DNA of 64,000 nt, from contig WNNJ02001629.1 in NCBI GenBank assembly GCA_012934845.2, positions 33,618 through 97,617 of the forward strand. Reading direction: 5' to 3'. Below, piece by piece: positions 1 through 10,779 of the stretch (position 1 is its first letter; the number at the start of each line of letters is the position of its first letter). The notes below the pieces were generated by a model that saw nothing but the letters and a program-made list of their open reading frames with translations, was not told the DNA's origin and did not search any database. The position numbers and the translations under genes are program-made. Origin of the DNA: Pomphorhynchus laevis. Lineage: Eukaryota > Acanthocephala > Palaeacanthocephala > Echinorhynchida > Pomphorhynchidae.

Positions 1-770
1 CAATTTCAAGTGTTCAAACAGGGCTAAATTATATAACAAAGGTGGGTATTAAAGAGCTCTGGAAATTTATTCCTAGAGAATTGCGATACTTTGGAAATAA
101 TTTTGAGTTGATATTACATTTAAATACTTTTGTAAATCTCAACTAGATAAAATTTAATTTGTAATTATTAAGATTATAACGATCGAAATAATACGCCCAT
201 ATAAAGGTGAATAGGTTTTTACCGTTAAATATATCACCAATTTAACGTAAATTCAAATTATTTTGCCCTTTACTTAGCAACACTAAATACATATTATCTC
301 TGTAAATCAAAATAAACTTTTTTCTCTTGCATGTAGAAATAAATTTTAATGAAAGATAATTTCAACAAGTAATACCAGCGAATTGAATTATGATTTAATG
401 TTAATAGATGAAATACTTCCTTATAATATAAAAATAGTAGTAAAGCAAGACACTAAGAAACGAGGTTTAATGCTGTGATCAATGAACAATGACGAACTTT
501 ACAAATTACCAATTTTCTCCATTGCAGTGATTAAATAAGTTACCATAGATAGAATTGAGCTGTCGATTCGGAAATAAAAGCAAATTTGTCTAAATGCTAA
601 AGAAAAGTTAAAACAGTTGTCAAAAGCGCTAATTGAAAATTGATAACTGATGACTCATCTATTGATAGGAGATGACTCAGTATAGGTATCATGAGCGCTC
701 ACGGAAGAATAAAATGAATAGATGACTAAGCTACATTATAAATATGGGTATCATAATATCTATACACTAT
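1..770. other. AT-rich flank, no gene seen
   Basis: No open frame with recognisable motifs and no RNA gene was found. The stretch is AT-rich with scattered stops on both strands. It ends at a perfect hairpin (775-817). Confidence 0.6.
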
Positions 771-774
771 CTAT

Positions 775-817
775 GTACTTACTCGACTGGGCCGCTAGGT
801 GCCAGTCGAGTAAGTAC
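775..817. repeat. Perfect 16-bp inverted repeat, 11-base loop
   Basis: The arm 775-790 (GTACTTACTCGACTGG) is exactly complementary to 802-817, with loop 791-801. It is one of a large set of short-spacer palindromes in this window. It could be a transposon end, a small RNA hairpin or a template-switch scar; no flanking target duplication was identified. Confidence 0.8.
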
Positions 818-957
818 TAAACTAACACCTATTGCCAATTAGCCTCTTCGTGGAGCAGCCCAGGCAACGGATGTTCGACATTCGTCGATCAACGGCTAAA
901 TAATTGGCCGGCTTGCATCAGCCGTATGGATAGTCCTTTATAGACTATCTCAGATCT

Positions 958-1215
958 ATCCGATGACTCCAACGGCGGATTAGACAATGGACAAAAAGGG
1001 GAAGAGAGTCACGGAGGCCTGTATACTTACAGTAGTGATGTTGGATCATCAAAGGATATTGGGAACAGAAGATAGCTGCACAAAACAAAATCACTCCGAT
1101 GACTCTCAAGGCAGAATGGATGAAATGCGGAAGAGAGTCTCGGAGACCTGTTTCCTTACAGTACCGATGTTGGAAAATCAAAGGATATCAGGAACGGAAG
1201 ATGGCCGAACAAACA
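958..1215 (+). repeat. Diverged two-unit tandem repeat, period about 135 bp
   Basis: Two units begin at about 962 and 1097, each opening with GATGACTC, 135 bases (45 codons) apart. Read in the frame starting at 987, both units keep a related peptide (KRVTEAC.LTV.ML then KRVSETC.LTV.ML, each followed by QRI.GTED). The reading frame is preserved across the duplication, which hints at former coding function. It lies directly upstream of the LINE-A endonuclease region and could be the remains of an ORF1 or 5' region. The function is unknown. Confidence 0.45.
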
Positions 1216-1329
1216 AATCCAGAAAATAAAAATGGCAAGCAATAAATTTACAAAACATAAATTAAGTGCGAAGAACAATGGTTAACTCACCACTGACTGA
1301 AGGAGTTTTCATTGTCGGGCGCTGTCTGA

Positions 1330-4310
1330 CCAGGTAGTTGTAAGGATGCAGTGAAAGAAGCGTCAACATCCGAAGATGACTAGCCTTCATGTATGGACGT
1401 AGAATGTCATCTAGCTTACGGGAAATAAACCAGAATTAGTTGAAGAGATGGCTCGCTTCGGTCTTGAAATAGTCGCAGTGACTTATCTTCACTATTCTGG
1501 AACTGGAACTAAACTTTTTGATCAAGGTTGAACCTCGAAATATTCGGGAGTTACAAACGGAAAGCGACGACAGGCGGGTGTCGGGGGACAAGTCCCCGGT
1601 TGTCGTTAGTGGTAGAGAGGTTTAACCCTAGTGAACGAAAGGTTAGCGTCTCTAAGACTTTTAGTCAAAGAGGGAAAGGGGATAACTGTTGTGTGTGCGT
1701 ATGCTTCCAACATTATCTCGGAATCGCAGCCTTTGTGGAAAATCTTCAGGCTCTGCCTAATAGTACTCCTGTTGGAGATTTCCTCGTTCATTGGGTGACT
1801 TCAATGCTTATGTTGGTAACAACAGTAGAACTTAAAAAGGAGTGATGGAGAGGAACGGACTCTCAAATCTAAATGAGAGTGGTGTTGAATTATTGCACTT
1901 TTGTTCGCATAACAATTTGTGCATAAACAAAGCCATGTTTGAACATAAGGAGATCCATAGATGCACATGGAATCAAGATTCTCTCAGTCCAAGATCAATG
2001 ATTGATTTTGTAATCATCATTTCATCGTTTTTCATCGATTGTTATTCATCGATTATGACCATCGTTTCATCTGATCTGCAACGTTATGTTTTGGACCTTA
2101 GTATGAAGAGAGGAGCTGTGCTGTCAATCGATCACTACCTTGTAGTTAGTAAACTTCGATAGCAGGACCGGATGCTAGACAAGCCTGGTAAACCCAAACG
2201 TTATGTGAGGGAGTGCTGGGAGCGTCTAGCAGATGTTTCTGTCAAAGAACGTTTTTCTGGCTACATCCTGGAAAATTTCTCTCGGTTGCCAGAAGTGGTG
2301 ATGAGCATTGATCAGGAATGGGAGATGTTCAGATCCTCGATTGCCAAATAAACTGTGCAAAGTTGTGGCTCGAAGCCATTTTGTGCTTGTCGCGGAGGAA
2401 ATACTCAAACTGCTTGGTGGACACCAACAGTTAGAGATTTTGTCCTAAAGAAGAAGCTGACTTATAAGGCAACTTTGTAAGATAAATTAGCGGAAGCTGT
2501 AGACAAGTACCGAACGGCAAAGAGAGTTTCAGTTCGAGCAGTTACCGAAGCGAAAAAGGCGGCTTGAGAGGAAGTTTGGAGAGTACTTAGAACTTGATTA
2601 TAGGTCGGCTTCAAAGATGTTCTGGAGGACGATCAGAAACCTTCGTGTTGGAAAGCAGAAAAACCACAAACTGTCCATGACAAGAGAGAATCTATGCTGA
2701 CTGACATTGGAGAAATTCTTGGTTGTTGGAAAGAGCATTTTAAGAGTCTCCTTAATCCGATGGATATGCCTTTTCTAGTATAAGTAGAGCCTTTAGAACC
2801 AATTGAAGAGCTCATCTTTTTGTAAGAAGTCATTGCTGTTGTTCAAAAACAACTTCGTAATGACAAGTCTTCTGAAGTAGACGAGATTTGACCTGAAACG
2901 TTAAGGCTCTAGACGTTGTTGGCATTAAATGGTTAATACGGATCTTCAACGTCGCATTGAAGTCGGGCAAGGTTCCTAGTAAGTGGCGAACTGGGGTGGT
3001 GTTACCGGTATTTAAGAAAGGTGACCGAGGAGTATGTTCCAATTATCGGGGCAGCTTAGTGAGATATTTTCTAGGCTCTTTGAGTTAAGGATACGGTTTA
3101 TAGTTGAGGGATAGTTGCAAGAGCAACCATGCGGCTTTCGTCCAGGTCGTGGAACTACGGATCAGCTCTATATTCTCTCAATTATCCTTGAACGGTCTTG
3201 GGAGTTCGCTTAACCAGTCTACATGTGTTTTGTAGATTTCGAGAAGGCGTTCGACCGAGTTCCTCGAGAGTGGTTGTGAGAGGTACTACTACCGAGTTCC
3301 TCGGGTAGCTGTGGCTTCTCTGTATGAACAAAGTATTAGTTGTGTTCGTATTCTAGGTAGAAGTCTGAATCATTTCCAGTAGGTGTTGGGCTTCGTCAGG
3401 GTTGTCCTTTGTCTCCACTTTTGTTCCTTGTTTACATAGACAAAATTTCGAGACGGGCTGCTCTGACGGATGTCGGTTTTCAGTTCGGTTCCATCAGGAT
3501 TGCATTTCTGCATTTTACAGATGACATTGTTTTGTTGGCTTCTTGTCCTGAGGACTTACAATGCCTACTAGATTGATTCATGATGGAATGCCAAGCGGCA
3601 GGGATGTTGGTTAGTACCTCCAAGACTGTCTCTATGTGCTCGTATGTGATTCAGTTGCCAATGTCAATCCGGATTGGAGAACAGGTTCTTTCTGATGTAA
3701 GGATTTCAAATATCTTGGGGTATTGTTCTCGAGGGACCTCAGGAACATCAAGGAGATTGAGAAGTGGTTTGTGCAGCTAACGCAGCAATGCGTTCTTTGT
3801 ACAGGTTTGTCGTGGTGAAGCGGGAGTTAAGTGTTCGGGCGAAGCTTTCAGTTTACCACGCAATCTTCGTTCCTATCTTAACTTATAGTCATGAGCTTAG
3901 GGATATGACTAAAAGGATAATATCTCGAATACATGTGACCGAAATGAGGTTCCTTCGCGGTATGGCAGACCTTAGTCTTAGAGATAAGGTTAGGAATTCG
4001 GTCATGCGGGATGGACTCGGAGTAAAATCGCTGCTTCTTCACATCGAATAAAGTCAGCTGAGGTGGCTAGTACACGTTCTGAGAATGTCTAGGGATCATC
4101 TTTCCCTGAAGTTTTCCAGGCCGGACTCTCTTGAAAGAGACCTAGAGGTAGACCTCGGTACAGGTGGAGAGATCAAATCTCGAAACTGGCCGAAGACCGC
4201 CTTGGGCTATCTTAAAGAGAACTCTATTATGTCGCCCATGATCGCGATGTCTGGAATAGTTTGATTCGTGCACTGCCTCCACGACCCGACACCCTGACTA
4301 GTGGTTGAAT
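1330..4310 (+). mobile_element. LINE-A copy 1, decayed APE-type LINE
   Basis: This is a decayed non-LTR retrotransposon read in several frames. The endonuclease region runs from about 1440 to 2160: peptide ARFGLEIV near 1450, and TWNQDSLSPRSMIDFV near 1958-2010, the usual end of an apurinic-type endonuclease. The reverse transcriptase spans roughly 2880-3560, with FEKAFDRVPRE near 3240 and FTDDIVLLAS near 3510, where the catalytic box normally reads FADD. The C-terminal part (3764-4051) contains VVVKRELSVRAKLSVYHAIFVP and the conserved LLLHIE near 4030. The 3' end is marked by a CCACGACCCGACACC block at about 4277-4291, which also ends the second copy at 54840. The protein strongly resembles a LINE family very common in fish genomes, from memory; I do not assign a clade. 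There are many stops and frameshifts, so it is an old, dead copy. Confidence 0.8.
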
Positions 4311-4382
4311 GGAAAATATTGTATATTGTTTGTTTATCTTGTCAAGAAATTGTTGTTGTAATATCTATATTTGCCATGAAAT

Positions 4383-4425
4383 CAGCGTCAAATCAACGTC
4401 AAATCAACGTCAAATCAACGAAATT
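4383..4425. repeat. Short tandem repeat, period about 12 bp
   Basis: About four imperfect copies of a unit like CGTCAAATCAA lie just after the LINE-A 3' end. It may be a microsatellite seeded by the LINE tail. Confidence 0.6.
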
Positions 4426-4429
4426 TTCA

Positions 4430-5760
4430 AAGTCAATGAGTCATAATCTGCCGAACAACAGTTTTGTTGTAATAAAGTTTTTTGTAGTAAACAATTTAAA
4501 GTTTTTTTAACAAAGTTTATTAAATTTTATTTAAAAGTTGATAGTTTTTTACGTTATACAATAAAAATAATCACTACTAAAGAAATTTAAGAAATCCTAT
4601 AACATTAAATTAACAAACGTATGTCTATTCAATTTGTTAAACAGATGCTGTTTAAATGAAATATTACTGCATTAGAAAAAATATCAACTAATTGTAATCC
4701 GACACTTATAGATAAAAAATATATTGGCATCGAGATGGTATTACATCAGATTTGTGAAGAAAATAACAATATCAATTCTAAACAAAAAAACAATTTATAC
4801 AATAAAAGCATTTACAAATAAAATTTTTATAAATCAGATCAGGCAACTAAGTCTACGTTTCGTAAATTATTTATAAATAAAACATAATGATAAACAAACT
4901 AAAATAATTAAATAATTAATAATTATAAATTATAAATAATTGTTATAAGATTTTAGATAATTTATATCAAGTTAAAATTTAAAATTGAAATTTTAAATAA
5001 AAGTCAAGTTTTATAAATTGACTAATAAATAACGGCAGTGTGTAGGAATAAAGATTAGAGAATAAAGAATTTATTGATAATTAAGAATTTATAAGAATTT
5101 TGTAAATTATAATATACCCTTCTTAAATTATATAATCTGATTATTAATCGGATCAGCTTACAGAGCATAGGTATTTTGTAAAGATAAACAATTATAAATA
5201 AATAGATAAATAGATAAACAATTACGGAATAAATTTCCAAAACATGTTGTTTTATCATTTGATAAATGATAAAATTGTTGGTTTCTTATCAAATCAGATC
5301 AGCGAACTGAGTCTACGATTTTATATTAAATTAAAATGTTATAAGATTTATACAATTTATATTTTTTATTAACAAATAATGTTTTATATTTTATTTATTA
5401 GAATTACACAAATTCTTGGAACACACTGTGTCAATTAGATCAGCAAACTGAGTCTACGTATTTAAAAAAATAAATAAAATAAATAATAAATAATACACAA
5501 TTATAAAGAATTTTATATAATTTTTATTTATATAAAGATAGAATTTAAAATTAAAAATATAACAATTTAACAATTTAAAAAAAACGTATCCCAATAAAGA
5601 TTTGAGATTATCAGGAAGAACGCTGCATTATCAGTTTTTTGTAAAGATAAAATAATACTAAAAATAAAGAAATAATAGATCAGATTTAAGTATATTCCTA
5701 AAATAATGTAACAGCATGAGAACGATAAATTTGTAATTATAATTAAGAAAAAAATGAAAT
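4430..5760. repeat. AT-rich interval with three Naiad end motifs
   Basis: No gene is seen. Three copies of the motif that marks Naiad ends elsewhere occur in the reverse orientation at about 4831-4857, 5290-5317 and 5433-5460, each built around GATCAG..AACTGAGTCTACG. Each is followed by AT-rich sequence resembling the Naiad 3' UTR. The interval therefore looks like stacked remnants of Naiad 3' ends. Confidence 0.55.
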
Positions 5761-5769
5761 GAAATTAAA

Positions 5770-7170
5770 ATGAAAATAACAAACAATTATAAAAGGAAAG
5801 ATAAAATTAATAAAGATATGTATAAAGAACTTACTAAATTAAAGGATAACTATATAATAACAACTATTGATAAAGCTAGTAATAACTTTGTCTTCATATG
5901 CAAAAAGCTTTATTATGATATACTGATGAAATAAGTTTATTATAATGATTCAAACACAACATATGAATGTAGTGATTTAAGTTTACAAACAATTATTACA
6001 AGTCGCTGTTCTATAATCATACAATAAACGATTAATCCAAATCGATTAATAAATAACATACAACTAAGTTAAATAATAAACAATTAAATGAAAATGAAAA
6101 TAATAAACAATTATAAAAGAAAGATAAAATTAATAAAGATATGTATAAAGAACTTACTAAATTAAAGGATAACTATATAATAACAACTATTGATTAAGCT
6201 AGTAATAACTTTGTCTTCATATGCGAAAAGCTTTATTATGATATACTGACGAAAGAGGTTAATTCTAATGATTTAAATGTAAATCATTGAATTTTTGGTT
6301 TTTATATATTTGATAAAATTAAAAATAAAATGAAAATAACAAACAATTACAAAAGGAAAGATAAAATTAATAAAGATTTGTAAACATAACTTAGTAAAAT
6401 TAAAACATAACTAATAAATAAACATAACTATAAATATTTATACATAACTTACTAAATTTAATCATAAATATATAATAACAACTATTGATAAAGCTAGTAA
6501 TAACTTTGTCTAGTAATAAGTTATAAATTAAGTTATAAAAAGTTTGAAATCTTAATAATCATGTTTCTTTATTATCCATATTTGAATTATAGAAAATAAA
6601 TGAATTATATAAAATTTTAGAATTATTTACATAAAATTACATCTACAAAATTAATATTTATAATTCATAATCTATATTTATACCCTTTTGATAGCAGCTT
6701 TCTTAATTCATAATTTTCACTTAATTCCAGATTACGGTACACTTAATTCCAGATTACGGCACATTTATTTTATCAAAAATAAAATAAATGAACATATGTT
6801 CGTATTGCTAAAACATGATCTTGAATGTTCATCTACTTTATCTCCATGCTCTACGCGTCCTATCTATTGATCAATAACTAATTATTTAAACTTGATCGCT
6901 TGAAGCAATTTGGATTTTAAGGTGTAGGCAACTTAGAATCAAAACTTATCTATCTTTGAAAGTAAACTATGAAGTAATGATTTCGCAAAAGGTAAAGATT
7001 TCACAAAAGTAAGAGTCATTAAATACATCGAAAATTTAAATATTGAAGGATTATACATTTGATGAAATTAAAAAGAAAATAAAAGTAACAAACAATTATA
7101 AAATTAAAGATCAAATTAATAAAGATTTGTATACATAACTTAGTAAAATTAAAACATAACTATATAAGGA
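5770..7170 (+). pseudogene. Repeated Naiad fragments, front of the RT region
   Basis: Four partial copies of the same Naiad segment occur at about 5770-6010, 6090-6290, 6300-6520 and 7050-7170. They encode variants of KINKDMYKELTKLK followed by TTIDKASNNFVF, the PLE motif before the RT core that is DKG in canonical PLEs and DKA here. The same segment is seen intact at 10131-10250. The copies are truncated at different points and separated by AT-rich sequence, so this is a cluster of partial copies rather than one gene. Confidence 0.7.
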
Positions 7171-7339
7171 AAGATAAAATTTATAAGTAATTTATTACAT
7201 GTGAATTGTAATATATATGAAAAACATATCAACTGTTGAAAACTTGGTTTTGGCAACACATATATAAATATATTTTTATTTATAATATTTAAAAATATAT
7301 TTTGAAAATATATTTATATTTTTATAATACAAAAATATA

Positions 7340-7680
7340 AATATATGAATAAAATTGAATTAATAGAACCTTTAAATAATTTTGATAAATCAAAATTATT
7401 TAAAGATAGGGGCATCTATATTCAGACAAGAAAAATGGTAATACTAGCCCAATTAAAGCTGACTTATTTCCAAGCTTTATAAAATATGAATTTGTTCATA
7501 ACTGTTCAAAAATAAATCTAAATTATATAAAGATATGAAATGTATGTTTTGATATATTGATGATATATGTGTATTTAATTCTAATAATTTTTATTTAATA
7601 AGTGAACAAATTCATATAGGTAGCCTCATTTTTGATGTTATAAATAATAATTGTAATAATAAATATAATGAGTTAAAACT
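7340..7680 (+). pseudogene. Naiad RT fragment, interrupted by the RTE LINE
   Basis: The frame starts with MNKIELIEP, matching MDKIELIES at 21802, and continues into the RT palm region and the YSISEQI region seen at 22064. It is broken and ends about 10 bases before the RTE-type LINE. It belongs to the same PLE family as the 21536-22850 copy. Confidence 0.7.
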
Positions 7681-7689
7681 CATTATACA

Positions 7690-9290
7690 CCCACAAGACG
7701 TGCTGGAGAGATGGAGAAGATATTTTAAAGCCATCTTTACAGAAGAGTTTGAACATCCACCAATACCAGAGGGGACTCCAAATCACACACAAGTCGATCC
7801 ACTCAATGGTGCAGAGGTCAGAGAGGCAATGATGAAGATGAAGCCGGGTAAAGCCAGCGGACCCGATGATTTAGCGGTGGACTTCTGGAGAATCAATCCG
7901 GATGAGTGGACACCATGGCTAACTAATTTTCTCCAGAAGATTGTTGACGCAAAAGAGGTGCCAGAAGACTGGAGTCGAAGCATAACTATCCCAATCTGGA
8001 AGCAGAAAGGAAGCCCAGCAGATTGTGAAAACTACCGCCCAATTCGTCTTCTCAGTCACACCATGAAAATCTTCGAGAGAGTGCTCGACAAGAGAATCCG
8101 TGACTCCGTCAAACTAAGTGTCAACCAGGCAGGCTTTGTGCGCAACTGTGGAGCCATCGATGCAATACACTCAGCCAGACTACTCCTTGAAAAGCACAGA
8201 GAGAAGAAGCAGCCCCTCCATGTAGCTTTTCTGGACCTTAAGAAAGCGTTCGACAGAGTACCTCATAAGCTTATATGGTACGCTTTGAGACGCAGAAAAG
8301 TACCGGAGGAATTGATCGAATGGGTGAAGATGTTGTACAAAGGAACGACGAGCAATGTGCTAACAGCAGCGGGAAAATCCAGAGAATTTCCAATCTCAGT
8401 CGGTGTGCACCAAGGATCTGCACTCTCCCCATTACTATTCATCATAGTTATGGACGTGATTACGAAAGACCTTCTAAGACAAGCACCATGGACCATCCTG
8501 TATGCCGACGATGTTATGCTGGTATCTAAAGACAAACATGACCTCGAGCAACAAGTTCAGCAATGGCACGATCGCCTGGCACAGTTTGGGTTGAAACTGA
8601 ACACAGCCAAAACAGAGTACATGACGACGAACCAGAACGAAGATGTAAGCATATCAGTTAATGGCGTGCTTCTGCCAAAGACAACTGCGTTCAAATATCT
8701 GGGATCAGTCATCTCCAGCACAGGAGGAGTGGCAAAAGACGTCACCACTCGCATCAACGCAAGCTGGACAAAATGGAGAGCAGCCACTGGAGTTTTGTGC
8801 GACAAACGCATGCCAGACAAACTCAAATCGAAGTTCTACAGAAGCGTAATACGGCCTGTAGCAATGTACGGTGCTGAGTGCTGGGCAATGACAGCAGAAG
8901 CAGAACGTAAGCTTGGATGCATGGAAACCAAAATGCTAAGGTGGATCGCAGGAAAGACTCGCCTAGATCATGTCCGTAACGAAGACATCCGCAAGCGATT
9001 TGGCGTAGCACCCATAGCAGACAAACTGAGAGAATCAAGGCTGCGATGGTATGGACATGTAATGAGGGCAGACGTGAACACATTAGCGCAGGCACCATTT
9101 CAAATCGAGGTCGACGGAAAGAGACCAATAGGAAGACCACAGAAAAGATGGATGGATACCCTTCTTAAGGACATGAAAATGGTCGGACTCACGCCCAAAG
9201 ACGCAGCAAAGAAGGCATTTTGGCGTCAACGATCGTGGCAAGCGGACCCCGTCATACGGGATAAACGCTAAGAAGAAGAAGAAGAATACG
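7690..9290 (+). mobile_element. RTE-type LINE, 5'-truncated, ORF still open
   Basis: This is an insertion of much higher GC content than its surroundings, containing one open frame of 523 codons (7700-9271). The 3' end is a short GAA-type repeat (TAAGAAGAAGAAGAA at 9270-9285), a kind of tail I associate with RTE-clade elements. The 5' end lacks the endonuclease, so it is a 5'-truncated insertion. It sits between an RT fragment and an endonuclease fragment of a Naiad PLE, showing that it landed in or between Naiad copies. I could not pin down a target-site duplication. Confidence 0.8.
7700..9271 (+). CDS. Reverse transcriptase of RTE-type LINE
   Basis: This would prime and copy the element RNA at a nicked genomic site. 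The frame is open for 523 residues. Visible RT features in order: GKASGPDDL near 50-58, the palm box FLDLKKAFDRVP at about 177-188 (Asp179 catalytic), VHQGSALSPLLF at about 236-247 and the catalytic YADD at 268-271. The tail carries the thumb region and a C-terminal end with WR.RSW.ADPVIRDKR, typical of RTE proteins as I remember them. The endonuclease that normally precedes the RT is absent because of 5' truncation, so the given start is just the first available codon. Codon and base composition are clearly unlike the flanking AT-rich PLE sequence, which suggests a recent arrival. The clade is inferred from motifs, with good but not full certainty. Confidence 0.82.
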   Translation: MLERWRRYFKAIFTEEFEHPPIPEGTPNHTQVDPLNGAEVREAMMKMKPGKASGPDDLAVDFWRINPDEWTPWLTNFLQKIVDAKEVPEDWSRSITIPIWKQKGSPADCENYRPIRLLSHTMKIFERVLDKRIRDSVKLSVNQAGFVRNCGAIDAIHSARLLLEKHREKKQPLHVAFLDLKKAFDRVPHKLIWYALRRRKVPEELIEWVKMLYKGTTSNVLTAAGKSREFPISVGVHQGSALSPLLFIIVMDVITKDLLRQAPWTILYADDVMLVSKDKHDLEQQVQQWHDRLAQFGLKLNTAKTEYMTTNQNEDVSISVNGVLLPKTTAFKYLGSVISSTGGVAKDVTTRINASWTKWRAATGVLCDKRMPDKLKSKFYRSVIRPVAMYGAECWAMTAEAERKLGCMETKMLRWIAGKTRLDHVRNEDIRKRFGVAPIADKLRESRLRWYGHVMRADVNTLAQAPFQIEVDGKRPIGRPQKRWMDTLLKDMKMVGLTPKDAAKKAFWRQRSWQADPVIRDKR

Positions 9291-9299
9291 ACAAACAAA

Positions 9300-9715
9300 T
9301 GTTTTTCATTAAATATTAATAATAATTGTAACTGCAATACCGCAGGTGTTGTGTATCTAATACAGTGTACATGTGCATTGCAATATTTAGGAAAAACATA
9401 TCAAATGTTAAAAACTAGGTTTAGACAACACATATATAACATACAGCATAATAGTCAAACTATATTTCATAAACATATGAGATTAATAGGACATGATATT
9501 AAAAACTGTAAATTATTTATTTTAGAACATATTATCGAAGAAAACATTTCAATATTAAATCAAAAACTATTAGAAAAAGAAGATTTTTGAATTAAAACGC
9601 TTAATTCAATGTATCCATTAGGATTGAATGACATGGTACAAGGAATAGGCGGAAGTAGTATAGTAAATAATAAACAACTATATTATAATAATCAAGAAAA
9701 ACTGTAAATTATTTT
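9300..9715 (+). pseudogene. Naiad GIY-YIG endonuclease domain
   Basis: The frame from about 9324 reads NNNCNCNTAG, then GVVYLIQCTCALQYLGKT, then RFRQHIYNI, then HKHMRLIGH. This is a GIY-YIG nuclease: the YLI and YLG pair, the following Arg, and Cys residues before and inside the core plus His residues after it, as expected for the zinc-binding version in PLEs. The frame then runs into IKTLNSMYPLGLND, which recurs at 42910. In the family called Naiad this nuclease lies before the RT, and here nothing nuclease-like follows the RT at 22488, which fits that permuted order. This copy is a fragment with a few breaks. Confidence 0.8.
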
Positions 9716-9969
9716 TATAATAAAGAATTGAAAGTAAGCTGTAACGATGACTAAATTTTGTTAAAAATAAATGAACATGTAACTGAAATCTAGAATTAAT
9801 TGAAAATTGCGAATTTAGGTAAATGCTATAAGAATGGTACATTAAATAATAACGATAAAAATATACAATTCTTTATATAATGACTTTAATTCTTAGTTAG
9901 GTAATCTGACTAATAGCAAGGCTTAAATAAACCTAAGATTAAAATTAGGAAAGATAATATATTTGATGA

Positions 9970-10620
9970 AATTAAAAAAGAAATTAAAGTAGTATAAAAT
10001 AGATCAAATTAATAGTGAAAGCTCGAATATATCTAAGATAAACATTTGGAAAGATTTTATATTTGATAAAATTAAAAATAAAATGAAAATAACAAACAAT
10101 TATTAAAGGAAAGATAAAATTAATAAATATATGTATACAGAACTTACTAAATTAAAGCATAAATATTTAATACCAACTATTGATAAAGCTAGTAATAACT
10201 TTGTCTTCATGTGCAAAAAGCTTTATTATGATATACTGATGAAAGAGATTAATTCTAATGATTTAAATGTAAATCCAACATCTGAATGCAGTGATTTAAA
10301 TTTTGAAACAATTATTACAAGTCACTGTTCAATATTGAATAAAAAGGGTATAAAGGTTAAATCAGATTATAAAACTATACCTAAATTATATTGGAATCCC
10401 AAATTACAAAAAAATCCGATGAAACCTATGTTCATATGTAGTGATTTTAAATGTACATTAAAACCGCCTTCGGTTTATATGAATAAAATGCTTAAAGTAA
10501 TTAAAGCACACTTCAAGAAATATTATAAGGTAATCTAAATACTGGTATAAAACATTATTTCAGTATCAATTCTACAAAAGAATTTTTAGAACACACAAAA
10601 GGTATAAATTTTCAGACCGG
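9970..10620 (+). pseudogene. Naiad RT front half (open 135-codon piece 10131-10538)
   Basis: The open piece starts MYTELTKLKHKY and contains IPTIDKASNNFVF, the CKKLYYDILMKE segment and then KLYWNPKLQKNP, the PLE equivalent of the RT finger region with its P.LYW.PK.HK signature. It ends near KAHFKKYYKVI, and the sequence goes on to GIKHYFSIN before leaving the family at about 10615. At 53539-53700 the same segment continues uninterrupted. This is a broken copy. Confidence 0.72.
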
Positions 10621-10647
10621 GAATATAAACTGTTTTTGCTTTTGCTA

Positions 10648-10727
10648 ACGAATTTCATAAATTCGTTTGCAATTCGTATGTCATAAATTCGAAAGCCATA
10701 AACTGTAGCACAGATTAGTCTGTGCTA
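10648..10727. repeat. Two short perfect hairpins
   Basis: AACGAATTT and AAATTCGTT face each other with a 3-base spacer near 10649-10669. TAGCACAGA (10706-10714) faces TCTGTGCTA (10719-10727) with a 4-base loop. They lie between a Naiad fragment and a fragment of a second PLE family, so they may be part of that element's end. Confidence 0.6.
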
Positions 10728-10779
10728 AATTAATCATATAGCACAGATTTAACGTGCCAAAATATTTTTTTACAAACAT

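Noticed and set aside
8263-9140. Several minus-strand frames of 84-105 codons
   Set aside because: They are shadows of the RTE reverse transcriptase frame on the plus strand.
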